NCBI GenBank assembly: GCA_945879145.1
Contig: CAMCUZ010000003.1
Coordinates: 28,064-92,063, forward strand
Origin: an uncultured Mediterranea sp.
GTDB lineage: Bacteria > Bacteroidota > Bacteroidia > Bacteroidales > Bacteroidaceae
Direction: 5' to 3'
Length of the DNA: 64,000 bases
Shown here: positions 9,635 through 18,466 of the stretch, piece by piece
How positions within the stretch are numbered: position 1 is the stretch's first letter
How the letters are laid out: every line of letters starts with the position of its first letter
Program-made: the position numbers and the translations under genes
The notes under the pieces: generated by a model
What the model was told of the DNA's origin: nothing
What the model saw: the letters and a program-made list of their open reading frames with translations, nothing else
Database searches by the model: none

Positions 9635-10105
9635 ACTATAAGCACTTGATTTATTAGTCGGTGATAGATGCGCTCTTTCATGACAATAGACAAGATAAGC
9701 CTACGCCAAGCTAATAGTGGTAACGTTGCAAAGAAACAAATTACCATGAAAAAGCGGGAGAATGGGTAGGGAGTAAGAGTCCAAGACATATTAAAGGCGT
9801 TTATCAGACGCTTTGTTTAAGACACACCGAAATCTAGCAAATTACGGAATATTCTGTCTTGAACATAGCCAACGGTAGATGTCCAGGGTATGATTTTATC
9901 AATTGTAAAGCTGTATAGGCTTCAATGCGTCTTGCTTAGACAAGCAAGAACTATTGTGCTATATCGCTCTTTACGAAGAAGATAATTCATATCGGCGTGG
10001 GCTCTAACGTTGTCTGTTCAACAGAATTAGGCAATGCTAGAGCCTCGGTGTGTGGAACGGACAGCTGACGTTTCCACGCTTTTTTTATGTCCTTATTGCT
10101 ACGGC
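9635..10105 (+). promoter_or_regulatory. Long structured 5' leader of the NusG-paralogue operon
   Basis: About 470 bases without a credible reading frame, between the promoter and the UpxY-like gene. It contains hairpins AAAGGCGT/ACGCTTT near 9795-9815, CTTGCTT-AGAC-AAGCAAG at 9931-9948 and CTGTT-C-AACAG near 10014-10024, and ends in a terminator at 10050-10086. Capsule loci of Bacteroides have comparable leaders through which UpxY proteins prevent early termination. By analogy this leader may be the target of the downstream gene product. Confidence 0.6.
10050..10086 (+). terminator. Leader terminator/attenuator ahead of the UpxY-like gene
   Basis: GTGGAACG (10052-10059), a 9-base loop and CGTTTCCAC (10069-10077) form a stem with one bulge, followed by GC and seven T residues (10080-10086). 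It is a typical intrinsic terminator lying before the preferred ATG, so transcripts must read through it to reach the operon. Confidence 0.75.
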
Positions 10106-10804
10106 ATGAAAGACATAATGACCGATATGAACGCATTGCTTAATGCGCATACCACACAAGGCAACAACCCGCCGCCCCACATTGGATTTACCTCCAATGT
10201 CTTCCCCAATGAGCATAGCTCTCGACAAGGGGCGTCCTCGGATTATATACCAAAGGAAGGCCATCAATGGTACGTACTTCGGGTCACTTACAATAGAGTA
10301 AAAGCCGCATACAAAAAGGCTTTGTCGATAGGAATTGAGGCTTATGTGCCTACACATTATGTCCAGAAAATAATAGTTGGGAAGAAGAAGCGAATCATGG
10401 AGCCTCTTCTTCCCAACATTCTTTTTATATATGCCACAAGAGATATGGCCAATGCCTTGGTATGTAAGTCGGCCAACTCACCATACTACATCAAATATTA
10501 TTTAAATCGGACCCTTCAGCCAGAAGCAAACGGCAAGCATCCACCACTGACCATACCATTTGAATCCATGATGAATTTCATCAAAGCCACGAGCACGAAG
10601 AGCGAACATGTGCGCATCGTGTCACTGGAGCAATGCCACTTCAAAAGCGGTGATACCGTACGAATCATAGCTGGAGAGTTTGAAGGCGTGACCGGTAAAG
10701 TAGCCCGTGTAGCAGGTCAGCAACGAGTAGTCATAGAAATGAAATGTTTATGCTTGATTGCCACAGCATACATCCCAACTGACTTCATTGAGATAATTAC
10801 ATAG
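10106..10804 (+). CDS. NusG-paralogue antiterminator, UpxY type
   Basis: After a disordered N-terminus, the NGN domain begins at GHQWYVLRVTYNRVKAAYK and includes EAYVPTHYVQKI and LLPNILFIYAT. A KOW motif near the C-terminus reads GDTVRIIAGEFEGVTGKV. This is the layout of UpxY/NusG-SP proteins, which load on RNA polymerase at a cognate leader and let it pass terminators. I place the start at 10106 (MKDIMTDMN), giving 232 residues, because an upstream reading from 10034 would run through the terminator hairpin; ATGs at 10118 and 10127 are also possible. It heads an operon of surface proteins instead of capsule genes. Confidence 0.88.
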   Translation: MKDIMTDMNALLNAHTTQGNNPPPHIGFTSNVFPNEHSSRQGASSDYIPKEGHQWYVLRVTYNRVKAAYKKALSIGIEAYVPTHYVQKIIVGKKKRIMEPLLPNILFIYATRDMANALVCKSANSPYYIKYYLNRTLQPEANGKHPPLTIPFESMMNFIKATSTKSEHVRIVSLEQCHFKSGDTVRIIAGEFEGVTGKVARVAGQQRVVIEMKCLCLIATAYIPTDFIEIIT

Positions 10805-10827
10805 TATAACCTTTAATATTTGAAAAG

Positions 10828-11460
10828 ATGAAGATACGGTTAACATATATACTACCTATCATCTTCGCCTTATATTCGTACGGAACGTCTGCACAGGACA
10901 TGAAACGAGGCTATTGTGTGGAATCTACGGAGAGCTACCCACGACATCTTTACATCAAGACGAATATCGTTAACTGGCTTATGGCCATTTCAAACTTTTC
11001 GCTTGAAGCAGACCTGTCGCAGCACTGGTCTGTCACTCTGCCCGTTTCCTTTTCTGCATGGAACTACTTCTCATCAACCGTCAAATTCCGTGCGCTCTCT
11101 TTCTATCCTGAAATCCGCTATTGGACCTCTGAACATCAAGATGGATGGTTCGCAGGGGTTCACTACGGAATTGCATGGTACAACTTTGCCATAGGCAAAA
11201 AATACCGCACGCAGGATAAAGGAGGTCATACACCGGCGATAGGTGCTGGAGTGGCCGCAGGCTATCGATTGCCTATTCACAAGAATAACAGATGGCAGCT
11301 GGAATTCTCGTTGAGTCTCGGCATATACAAACTCCATCATGACAAATTCCTCAACACCCACAACGGGCCTTGGATTCGTAGAGAGCGGAAGATCTACTTC
11401 GGGCCAGACCAATTATCTGTCTCATTGGCCTATATGATTGACTTGAAAAAAAGTAAATAG
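10828..11460 (+). CDS. Outer-membrane beta-barrel protein, DUF3575 family
   Basis: A 210-residue exported protein with a signal peptide (residues 1-22, ending SYGTSAQ). The body alternates hydrophobic and polar residues as in a small beta-barrel and contains LYIKTNIVNWLMAISNFSLE, ALSFYPEIRYW and GWFAGVHYGIAWYN, features of DUF3575. Such proteins are often encoded beside fimbrial or surface-lipoprotein genes in Bacteroidales. It lies 23 bases after the UpxY-like gene and 2 bases before the next lipoprotein gene, so it is in the same operon. It might help display or anchor the lipoproteins. Confidence 0.85.
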   Translation: MKIRLTYILPIIFALYSYGTSAQDMKRGYCVESTESYPRHLYIKTNIVNWLMAISNFSLEADLSQHWSVTLPVSFSAWNYFSSTVKFRALSFYPEIRYWTSEHQDGWFAGVHYGIAWYNFAIGKKYRTQDKGGHTPAIGAGVAAGYRLPIHKNNRWQLEFSLSLGIYKLHHDKFLNTHNGPWIRRERKIYFGPDQLSVSLAYMIDLKKSK

Positions 11461-11462
11461 AG

Positions 11463-12554
11463 ATGCGATTGAATAACCAATATCAAGCTATTAAACTCCA
11501 TACACTAGTTGGTGCATGGACTATTCTGATTGGTCTATTGATTTCATCATGCGATGTGCATGAGTTCCCTAAGGATAAAAATATACACTTTACTCTGCGA
11601 CTAAAGTATACCACAGACATGCCCTGGACGACATTCAATTCAGGCAACTTCTTTCAAAGAACTGTAAACAGCCGAAGCACCGACCTAGGTCGCCCGATAC
11701 GCTGCATAGTTAGGCTCTATGGTGTGACAGGCGGCACACGTGCCGATGTGACAGCTAATTATCAGGAATACATTTACTACTCCTCTTCCACAGATAGCAC
11801 CAGCAATGTATTTCCCATTGATATACCCCAAGGTGATTACCAAGTCATGGCCTGGGCTGACTTCGCCAATGAGGCAGATGGTACAGGTTTCTACAATGCC
11901 GACGATTTTGCAGATATCAAAGTTCCATCTCCATATATAGGTAACACCGATTACAAGGATGCTTTCAGCGGAACTGCAGAAATTAGGCTGGCTGATTTCC
12001 TCGAAGATAGAGCGAATATGAACAATAAGACCATCACCATAGAGATGAGCCGGCCATTGGCCAAATACGAATTTATATCGACAGATTTAGAAGAATTTAT
12101 GGCTCAGGAAGCTGAGGCGCAAAAGAAAAAGGCAAAAGCCGGAAATACCGAATCGCAAAACGATGAAGACACCAAGGCGACTATCAACCTGAATAACTAC
12201 AGCATCAGATTCTTCTACGACGGATATGTACCCTCATCCTACAGCATGTTTACAGATAAGCCTGTAGATGCTATTACAGGGGTATCCTTTGCGGGTACTT
12301 TCAATGTATTGTCTGATGACGAAGTATCATTAGGTTTTGACTATGTCATGGTCAACCACAAAGAGACGACAATCACCGTCAAGATGGGACTGTTCAATCA
12401 GCAGGGTGAACTTATCTCACTGACTAACCCCATTGATGTACCACTCAAACGCAGCACGCACACTCTGGTACGAGGGAGATTCTTGATGGAGAAATCCAAT
12501 AATTCCGTCACGATAGACCCCTCATACGAAGATGACTACAACATCATTTTATAA
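11463..12554 (+). CDS. Surface lipoprotein, DUF6562/fimbrillin-like
   Basis: 363 residues with a lipoprotein signal peptide; the lipobox ISSC is followed by DVHEFPKDKN. Acidic residues shortly after the Cys fit a Bacteroidetes surface-export signal. The body contains IDIPQGDYQVMAWADF, TIEMSRPLAKYEFIS and the closing segment ITVKMGLFNQQGE, a pattern shared with DUF6562 and Mfa/fimbrillin-associated proteins. The end (TIDPSYEDDYNIIL) resembles the middle of the next protein (ITDPLYEDDYNVEV), so the two genes are likely paralogues over the N-terminal module. The role is probably surface adhesion or assembly, by inference. Confidence 0.78.
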   Translation: MRLNNQYQAIKLHTLVGAWTILIGLLISSCDVHEFPKDKNIHFTLRLKYTTDMPWTTFNSGNFFQRTVNSRSTDLGRPIRCIVRLYGVTGGTRADVTANYQEYIYYSSSTDSTSNVFPIDIPQGDYQVMAWADFANEADGTGFYNADDFADIKVPSPYIGNTDYKDAFSGTAEIRLADFLEDRANMNNKTITIEMSRPLAKYEFISTDLEEFMAQEAEAQKKKAKAGNTESQNDEDTKATINLNNYSIRFFYDGYVPSSYSMFTDKPVDAITGVSFAGTFNVLSDDEVSLGFDYVMVNHKETTITVKMGLFNQQGELISLTNPIDVPLKRSTHTLVRGRFLMEKSNNSVTIDPSYEDDYNIIL

Positions 12555-12587
12555 TTCACATTTTTACTAACTAAAATTGTTTTTCTT

Positions 12588-14986
12588 ATGAACAAACATT
12601 TACTAATTATGTCGATGGCTGCATCTACATTGATGCTTGCCTCTGCTTGTTCTAGCAACGATGAATTCAGCAATTCATCCAGTAACATGGCACAAGTCAG
12701 CTTCAGTTTGCAGGCTGACGGAACAATGACAACTCGTGCTATCAGCGATGGTGCAAATGTGGCCAACTGATCTACCGTGTATTTGACAAGAATGGAAACA
12801 TCATTTCAGGCCTGCAAAAGGTCACGGAAGCAGCGACAGATCTGACCACAGGCCACAAGGTAACAGTCAACTTAGCCAAAGGACAGACCTATAAGGTAGC
12901 CTTTTGGGCCCAGGATGCTGATTGTCAATCTTACACATTGGACGAAAACATGAATGTCAGCATTGACTATTCAGGTGAAAACAACAACGAGAGCCGTGAT
13001 GCCTTCTTCAAGACTGTAGAAGTCACAGTGATTGGCGATGCTCAAGAGAGCGTAACACTGAAGCGTCCATTCGCCCAACTCAATGTGGGATCAAGCAGCG
13101 AGGACTGGACCGCTGCCGTGGCTTCGGGTATTGACATTCAAACATCTGCTATCAAGGTGTATGACTTGGCTGACAAACTCAGCATCCTGGATGGTACGGT
13201 ATCAGGTAATGTAAACGTAGAATACACTACAGCCGCCATTCCTCAAGAAACACTGTATGTAGATGCCAATGGTGACGGCACCAAGGAAGCATACCACTAC
13301 CTCTCCATGAGTTACCTCCTTGCTAACGACGCTACCACGGGCTATGCCAAGACCGTAGCCAGTGCAGAGCTTGTATTCACCCCCTCTGCTGGCGAAAACA
13401 TCTACCTCTCACAAGGTCTGCAGAATATCCCGCTGCAACGTAATTACCGTACCAACATCGTGGGCAGAATCTTGACTGGGCAAATTGACTTCAACGTAAT
13501 CACCGACCCGCTTTACGAAGATGACTACAACGTAGAAGTACCTACCATGGTCAATGGACAGAAATTCCAAACACTGCAAGAGGCCATCAACGTAATCAAC
13601 CAAAGCGATGCGGATACCTATGATCTGAGCATCAGTGATGATGCCACTTGGGCAACAGGCGTTGCCGGTAACGGTGCTAACCTCATGTTTACCAACTCCA
13701 ATACGACTGTCAACTTCAACCTCAACGGTCACACCCTTACCATGACTGGAGCAGGTGGATTGAAGAATAATGCCACAGTGAACTTTGTCAACGGCACCAT
13801 TGTGGATAAGACATCGTACGAATATGAAAACGGCGAGACCGCTTGGGAGTTCACCTACCTGGAGTTCCAAGGTGCAGGCAAGTATAGCTTCAAGAACGTG
13901 ATTTTCAACAACAGCGTGATGTTTGCAGCCGATGCTGAAGTTGATGGCTGTACCTTCCTGGGTAACGCCACACAGGCATCAAATGCAGACAATGAATATG
14001 CCGCATGGATCAACAAAGGAAATGTAACCATCAAGAATTCTAAGATTAAGAGCCCGTATCGTGGATTTAAGATTGCCGATAAGTATGGCGACGCCAGCAA
14101 TCTCTACACCGTAGAAATTGATGGTTGTGAATTTACCAACTTCAGTAAGAAGCCTGGTGTAGCTATCGATAATACGACAAACTCTGGGGGATTCACTCCT
14201 TTCACCTCTATCACCATCAAGAACAGCAGATTCACAGATGTACAGCCTGGTGATCAGAAAGCCTACATCTACGAAACAGACAACTTCGTTCCAACACTTG
14301 ACAATAACGTCGTTGCCTTCGCAACAGCAGAAAGCCTGCGTGGTTTTGCAGAGTGTGTAAATACAACCAATGGCGCATCCTTCCTCAACTATACCATTGA
14401 ACTGGCTGCTGACATCGACCTCAACAATGCACTTTGGACTCCCATAGGCGGAACAGGATCTGGGTCAGGTCAATTTCGGGGTACATTTGATGGTAAGAAT
14501 CATACCATCAAAAACTTGAAGGTGGTGAATAATTCCGTTAACATTAATAACTCTGCAACGGGGCTCTTTGGCTGGATTAATACAATTACAATTAAAAACC
14601 TGAAGATAGATGGTGCCAACATCACAGGTCACCAATATACGGGCGTGATTGCTGGCTATATGGAGTCTATTCCCACATGCGTAATCGAAAATTGCCATGT
14701 CAACAATGCTGTAGTACGTTGCACTTATGGAAATTCAGGTGCTGACGGTGATAAGTGCGGTGGTATCGCAGGCTTTGGACTCAATGGTGGAAGCCTAATT
14801 AAGGATTGCACCGTATCCAACACCAACATCAAGGCAGGCCGCGATGCAGGGCAAATTGTAGGCTGTGCTAAGACAGCACACGTAGAGAGTTGTTCTGCTA
14901 CCAATGTTACGGTGGAATGGACACACGAAGAAAACACAACAGGTGCCAACATCAACAACGCCCTCATCGGTCGAGTAATTGATTAA
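12588..14986 (+). pseudogene. Surface lipoprotein with DUF6562-like module, beta-helix and GLUG repeats, interrupted by a frameshift
   Basis: The first frame (12588-12770) gives a lipoprotein signal with SACSSNDEF and the start of the module, then stops at TGA 12768. The -1 frame continues without gap as QLIYRVFDKNGNIISG, then PFAQLNVGSSSEDW and ITDPLYEDDYN (DUF6562-like), a beta-helix (FQTLQEAINVINQSDADTYD, NLNGHTLTMTGAGG) and GLUG-type repeats (FDGKNHTIKNLKVVNN, TGLFGWINTITIKNL). One extra base near 12760-12767 would restore an 800-codon gene. There is no homopolymer at the site, so this may be a true mutation or an error. It is the last gene of the NusG-paralogue operon. Confidence 0.8.
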
Positions 14987-15029
14987 GCGCTAAACTGGAC
15001 AAACTACAGTTGCAAACATTAGTCCTTCT

Positions 15030-15077
15030 GGGCTGTATCAATTTCATCTATTGAGATTAGATACAGCCCTTTTCTTT
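15030..15077 (+). terminator. Terminator of the NusG-paralogue operon
   Basis: GGGCTGTATC (15030-15039) and GATACAGCCC (15060-15069) pair perfectly around a 20-base loop and are followed by TTTTCTTT. It lies 44 bases after the last gene. Confidence 0.85.
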
Positions 15078-15139
15078 ATTATATCGTAGGGCTCTAAGGA
15101 TTATTCTACCTTACAAGGAGATATCTACATTCCCTACAA

Positions 15140-15196
15140 GATTAATAACCTTACTCCACTAAGGTTATTAATCCTACAACAGTAAGGTTATTAATC
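15140..15196. repeat. Three copies of a 13-mer, one inverted, in the 428-base gap before the AraC gene
   Basis: AAGGTTATTAATC occurs at 15161-15173 and 15184-15196, and its reverse complement GATTAATAACCTT at 15140-15152. The first two form a hairpin with an 8-base loop. The copies lie about 95-150 bases upstream of the AraC-gene promoter and could be regulator-binding sites. The rest of 14987-15415 holds only the terminator, this cluster and the promoter. Confidence 0.65.
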
Positions 15197-15275
15197 TTGG
15201 TACTGCAGATACGTACTTGAGTCACTCTAGACTTCCCTTAAAAGCTACGGCTTTGTATATTCCATCCCCCCCAAA

Positions 15276-15321
15276 AAACTCTTTAGAGTTTTGGCTGTAT
15301 GATTTAAAAGGACTAACTTTG
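15276..15321 (+). promoter_or_regulatory. Promoter of the AraC-type gene with an overlapping operator-like palindrome
   Basis: TTTG (15291-15294), a 19-base spacer and TAACTTTG (15314-15321) are a consensus promoter. The inverted repeat AAAACTC-TTTA-GAGTTTT (15276-15293) overlaps the -33 box, as expected for a regulatory site. Confidence 0.65.
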
Positions 15322-15415
15322 CCTCGTTTACAGGCTAGACAGATAGCCCCGAAATGACTCAAGAGGGTAAAAACCAAGCCTCTATATAAGAAAAAATGAT
15401 GAGAGAATAAGATTT

Positions 15416-16567
15416 ATGGAAAGACTTCAGTTTGCATGTTGTGTAGTCACCCTGGTGCTGGCCTTGATATTGGCCATGGCTCGACTGCAGGTGCGGTGGA
15501 TCAATCGACGCTACGAACAGTCACGGTGGATACTATGCCTGGTTATGGTAGCTTTTGCAGTACACTATTATATCCAGATGGCTTTTGGCCTGCGTGCCTC
15601 AAGCGATGAGATGGGGGCTGTGGTCAACATCCTTCTCTATACCCCCTCTGCCTTTGCCATCTCCTTCTCCATTCTCAATATTACGGGGGCGGAGAAAAGC
15701 CTTCTTCGCCGTCACCTGTGGATCAGTGCAGGAGTCTATCTCCTTCTATTAGGCTGCTTTGGTGCGACGTGGCCTAGCATCCAAAGCCACCACTTGAGTA
15801 TGGGTCTTTATGCCATGATGTCCCTCTTCGTGCTGGCTATGATTCACAGCATTCTGATTATCCGACGCGAGCTACGGCGAATGCAGAGGGTGCTGAAGAG
15901 CCAGACGGGAAGCGATTTTCAGCCCTATACCAAATACATGCAGTCGGGAGTATCACTGTTGTACGCCATTGCTATTACTTTACCACTGGTTATCACTAGC
16001 AGTACCCTGCTGCTATTCTTCGGCCCGCCAATGCTTATTGCCCTGTTGTTCTTTATGCAGTCGTTCATCGCCTTAGGCTATTATTACGAGCCTTTGTCAA
16101 CCAATCCAGACATAGAGCCTGTTGCCATTAGAGACGAAGCGGTTCCGAATCGCACAGACTCTGCACCAACAGATGGCGAGAACAAAAGCCAAAACAGGTT
16201 GACTGAAACGCGCATCGCACAGGTCGAGGCAGCGTTGAACCAGTGGTGCGAGGCCGGGGGATTCAGGAACTGCGAGGCCAATATGACCATGCTTTCCATG
16301 CAACTTCAGATAGAAAAAGGGGTATTGACCCGTTTCTTTGATCAACACCTGAAGACCAGCTTCCGAAGCTGGCTGAGCAACATTCGCTTTAAAGAGGTGC
16401 AACGCATGATGATAGAGTTTCCTCAGTATAGCAACGATGCCATCTCTTTTGAGTGCGGCTTCTCTTCGCACGCCCATCTCTATAAAATATTCAAAGAAAA
16501 AACCGGTCTTACTCCAGGACAATGGAAGGAGCACGCCATGCTCAGGCAAAACGAGGTCGTATCCTAA
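15416..16567 (+). CDS. Membrane-anchored AraC-family regulator
   Basis: 383 residues. The N-terminal 215 residues contain about six or seven hydrophobic helices. A linker follows, then two AraC helix-turn-helix units (residues about 270-375) with LSMQLQIEKGVLTRFF, SFRSWLSNIRFKEVQRMM and the signature FSSHAHLYKIFKEKTGLTPGQWK. Transmembrane AraC regulators of this form are common in Bacteroidetes. It is the first gene of the glycan-use region and may sense an envelope signal to control the lipoproteins and hydrolases downstream; no target is proven. It has its own promoter and is followed by a strong hairpin. Confidence 0.88.
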   Translation: MERLQFACCVVTLVLALILAMARLQVRWINRRYEQSRWILCLVMVAFAVHYYIQMAFGLRASSDEMGAVVNILLYTPSAFAISFSILNITGAEKSLLRRHLWISAGVYLLLLGCFGATWPSIQSHHLSMGLYAMMSLFVLAMIHSILIIRRELRRMQRVLKSQTGSDFQPYTKYMQSGVSLLYAIAITLPLVITSSTLLLFFGPPMLIALLFFMQSFIALGYYYEPLSTNPDIEPVAIRDEAVPNRTDSAPTDGENKSQNRLTETRIAQVEAALNQWCEAGGFRNCEANMTMLSMQLQIEKGVLTRFFDQHLKTSFRSWLSNIRFKEVQRMMIEFPQYSNDAISFECGFSSHAHLYKIFKEKTGLTPGQWKEHAMLRQNEVVS

Positions 16568-16607
16568 TGCAGCAGGTGGAATACGAATAATCAGCACAAT
16601 AGGAATT

Positions 16608-16646
16608 TCAAGAGGTGTTTCATTGCATGAATGAAACACCTCTTGA
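16608..16646. terminator. Long perfect hairpin after the AraC-type gene
   Basis: TCAAGAGGTGTTTCATT and its exact reverse complement flank a 5-base GCATG loop (17-bp stem). The distal side is followed by CGTCTTTATG, a weak T-run. It probably ends the AraC transcript; part of the arm (ATGAAAC) recurs at 16652 and 16674. Confidence 0.7.
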
Positions 16647-16757
16647 CGTCTTTATGAAACAGCTGTTGCAGCAATGAAACATGCGGCAAGCATAGAAAAA
16701 TTTATCTTTGCCATGCTAATTCTAACTTAATTATTCTAAACTAAAACATGATTGTAT

Positions 16758-18428
16758 ATGAGGAAAAACAAAAAGCAGATGAGCAGGTTGAATTTCATGG
16801 CGAGTAATAATCTAAAGCACCTTGTTTGTTGCAGCTTGGCCGTAAGCTTACTGTTAAGTTGTAGTGACGATGATACCCCCGGCAGCAACGAAGGTGGACA
16901 GATATTAGCTCATGTGAGTGTGCCAGCAAAAAACCCCTGGCTAGCACAGGAGACTTATAGTATCACACACTTCAATTCGGCGCAGACCGATGCGTTTCCG
17001 TTTGCGGTCAAAGACGGCGTGTTCGATGTGAATGTTGAAACCTGCGCACAAGCCTGGGCTGGACCAGTCAACTTGATGACCTTAGCCTCTACATCGTCCA
17101 GCTACATGTGGGGCATGAGCAGCGACCGCGTCTCCTACCTTCATGTGGCTAATGGCAAGCTGGAGCGGTTGGCCGAGTGTGCCTTGCCTGGCGTAACTCC
17201 CCGCACGCAAGACGAGCTAAAGCAGCTTACTGCCACATATACGTCATACGATGAACTGGAGAAGGCTGTTACCACAGTGCTCGGGGAACAACCACAGATG
17301 TCAATGTCCAACGGAAACTACGTGGTATGCGACAAAGAGAACTATGTCTATTCCAATGCTGGCCGCAAGCTGGCTCGCTATCGGCTGAAGCAGGAATCAA
17401 GACCTGAGGAGGGCATCGAGCAGGTGGGGGAGATTGATCTTACCCCACACATCGCCAGTTCATTCACACTTGTAGGGGTTTCGATGACGTACGATGGCTA
17501 CCTGGTCGTAGCGGCCCAAAAGGCGTTACTCACTTTAACCCGGGATCTTTCTGTAGTGGATACCTACCTGTTGCCTGAAGGCCAGATTCTTACCAACTCC
17601 ATTTCCTTGGACGAGCAATCACTCTACGTGGCGAGCAACAGCACTCAGCCAGATGGGAAAGGACTTATGCAACGCATCATCTGTAAGGGAGGCAGATTCT
17701 CTACTGCTGCTTCTGACGGAGCTTGGCAAGCCGCCTACGATGGCGGCCCCATGGCACCATCGATAAAGCTCGGGTATGGTACAGGCTCTACCCCTACGTT
17801 GATGGGGTTCGGCCACGACGAAGACAAATTGGTCGTGATTACCGACGGAGCTAAACGCATGAAGTTGGTTGCCTTCTGGCGCGAGGAAATTCCAGCCGAT
17901 GCCAAGGCCTCTGCTACCGGCGACCCCAGAATAGCAGGTGTATTCGATATCACATGCGGACTTCCGGCATCCACTGAGTGGATACAGTCGGAACAATCGG
18001 TAGTGGTCGGTGGATATGATGCCTTTGTTGTGAACAATATCAGCAGCGGCATCTCCAAAGTGAGCGACAAGATTGTCGGTGTGCTGGCTATAGGTCCCAT
18101 CCTTCAGGGACCGAAAGGCGTGGAGTGCGTAAGGTGGAATACCCAGACGAACAAGTGGGAAGCGCGTTGGACCCGTTCTGACATCAGTTCCGTCAGCATG
18201 ATACCTGCTGTAAGCACAGCTTCTGACATGGTGCTCGTTGATGGATGGTACGATGCCACGGGCTGGGAGGTGACTGGCCTTGACTGGGGCACCGGACGAA
18301 CACGCCATCAAGTAAGGTTCGGCAAGGATAACCGAGGCAATGGAGCCTATGCCATCATACAATATTTACCCAATGGCGACCTGCTCTTCAATTCTGTGGC
18401 AGGCCCCATGCGCATAGCACTTCAATAA
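16758..18428 (+). CDS. Lipoprotein of unknown function, possible beta-propeller
   Basis: I do not recognise this family. The product has a lipoprotein signal with the lipobox LLLSC followed by SDDD, an acidic run fitting surface export. The mature part, about 530 residues, has repeated short segments rich in Gly, Asp and Trp, for example VSMTYDGYLVVAAQKALLTL, NSISLDEQSLYVASN and ECVRWNTQTNKWEARW, suggesting a propeller-like fold. Possible ATG starts are 16758, 16779 and 16797; the last gives the most typical signal peptide. A TATCTTTG element lies at 16703-16710. The next gene, 38 bases away, also encodes a lipoprotein, so both are probably co-expressed. Confidence 0.75.
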   Translation: MRKNKKQMSRLNFMASNNLKHLVCCSLAVSLLLSCSDDDTPGSNEGGQILAHVSVPAKNPWLAQETYSITHFNSAQTDAFPFAVKDGVFDVNVETCAQAWAGPVNLMTLASTSSSYMWGMSSDRVSYLHVANGKLERLAECALPGVTPRTQDELKQLTATYTSYDELEKAVTTVLGEQPQMSMSNGNYVVCDKENYVYSNAGRKLARYRLKQESRPEEGIEQVGEIDLTPHIASSFTLVGVSMTYDGYLVVAAQKALLTLTRDLSVVDTYLLPEGQILTNSISLDEQSLYVASNSTQPDGKGLMQRIICKGGRFSTAASDGAWQAAYDGGPMAPSIKLGYGTGSTPTLMGFGHDEDKLVVITDGAKRMKLVAFWREEIPADAKASATGDPRIAGVFDITCGLPASTEWIQSEQSVVVGGYDAFVVNNISSGISKVSDKIVGVLAIGPILQGPKGVECVRWNTQTNKWEARWTRSDISSVSMIPAVSTASDMVLVDGWYDATGWEVTGLDWGTGRTRHQVRFGKDNRGNGAYAIIQYLPNGDLLFNSVAGPMRIALQ

Positions 18429-18466
18429 CGATTCCATCATGACATTTTATTCTATACAACAAAAAA

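Noticed and set aside
9604..9789. Minus-strand reading frame in the UpxY leader
   Set aside because: It overlaps a consensus promoter on the other strand, lacks a ribosome site and has no recognisable features.
9560..10100. Invertible promoter upstream of the UpxY-like gene
   Set aside because: I found no matching long inverted repeats flanking the promoter and no recombinase gene nearby.
12755..12775. Programmed ribosomal frameshift in the beta-helix lipoprotein
   Set aside because: No slippery heptamer or downstream stem is evident at the junction; a plain one-base loss explains it.
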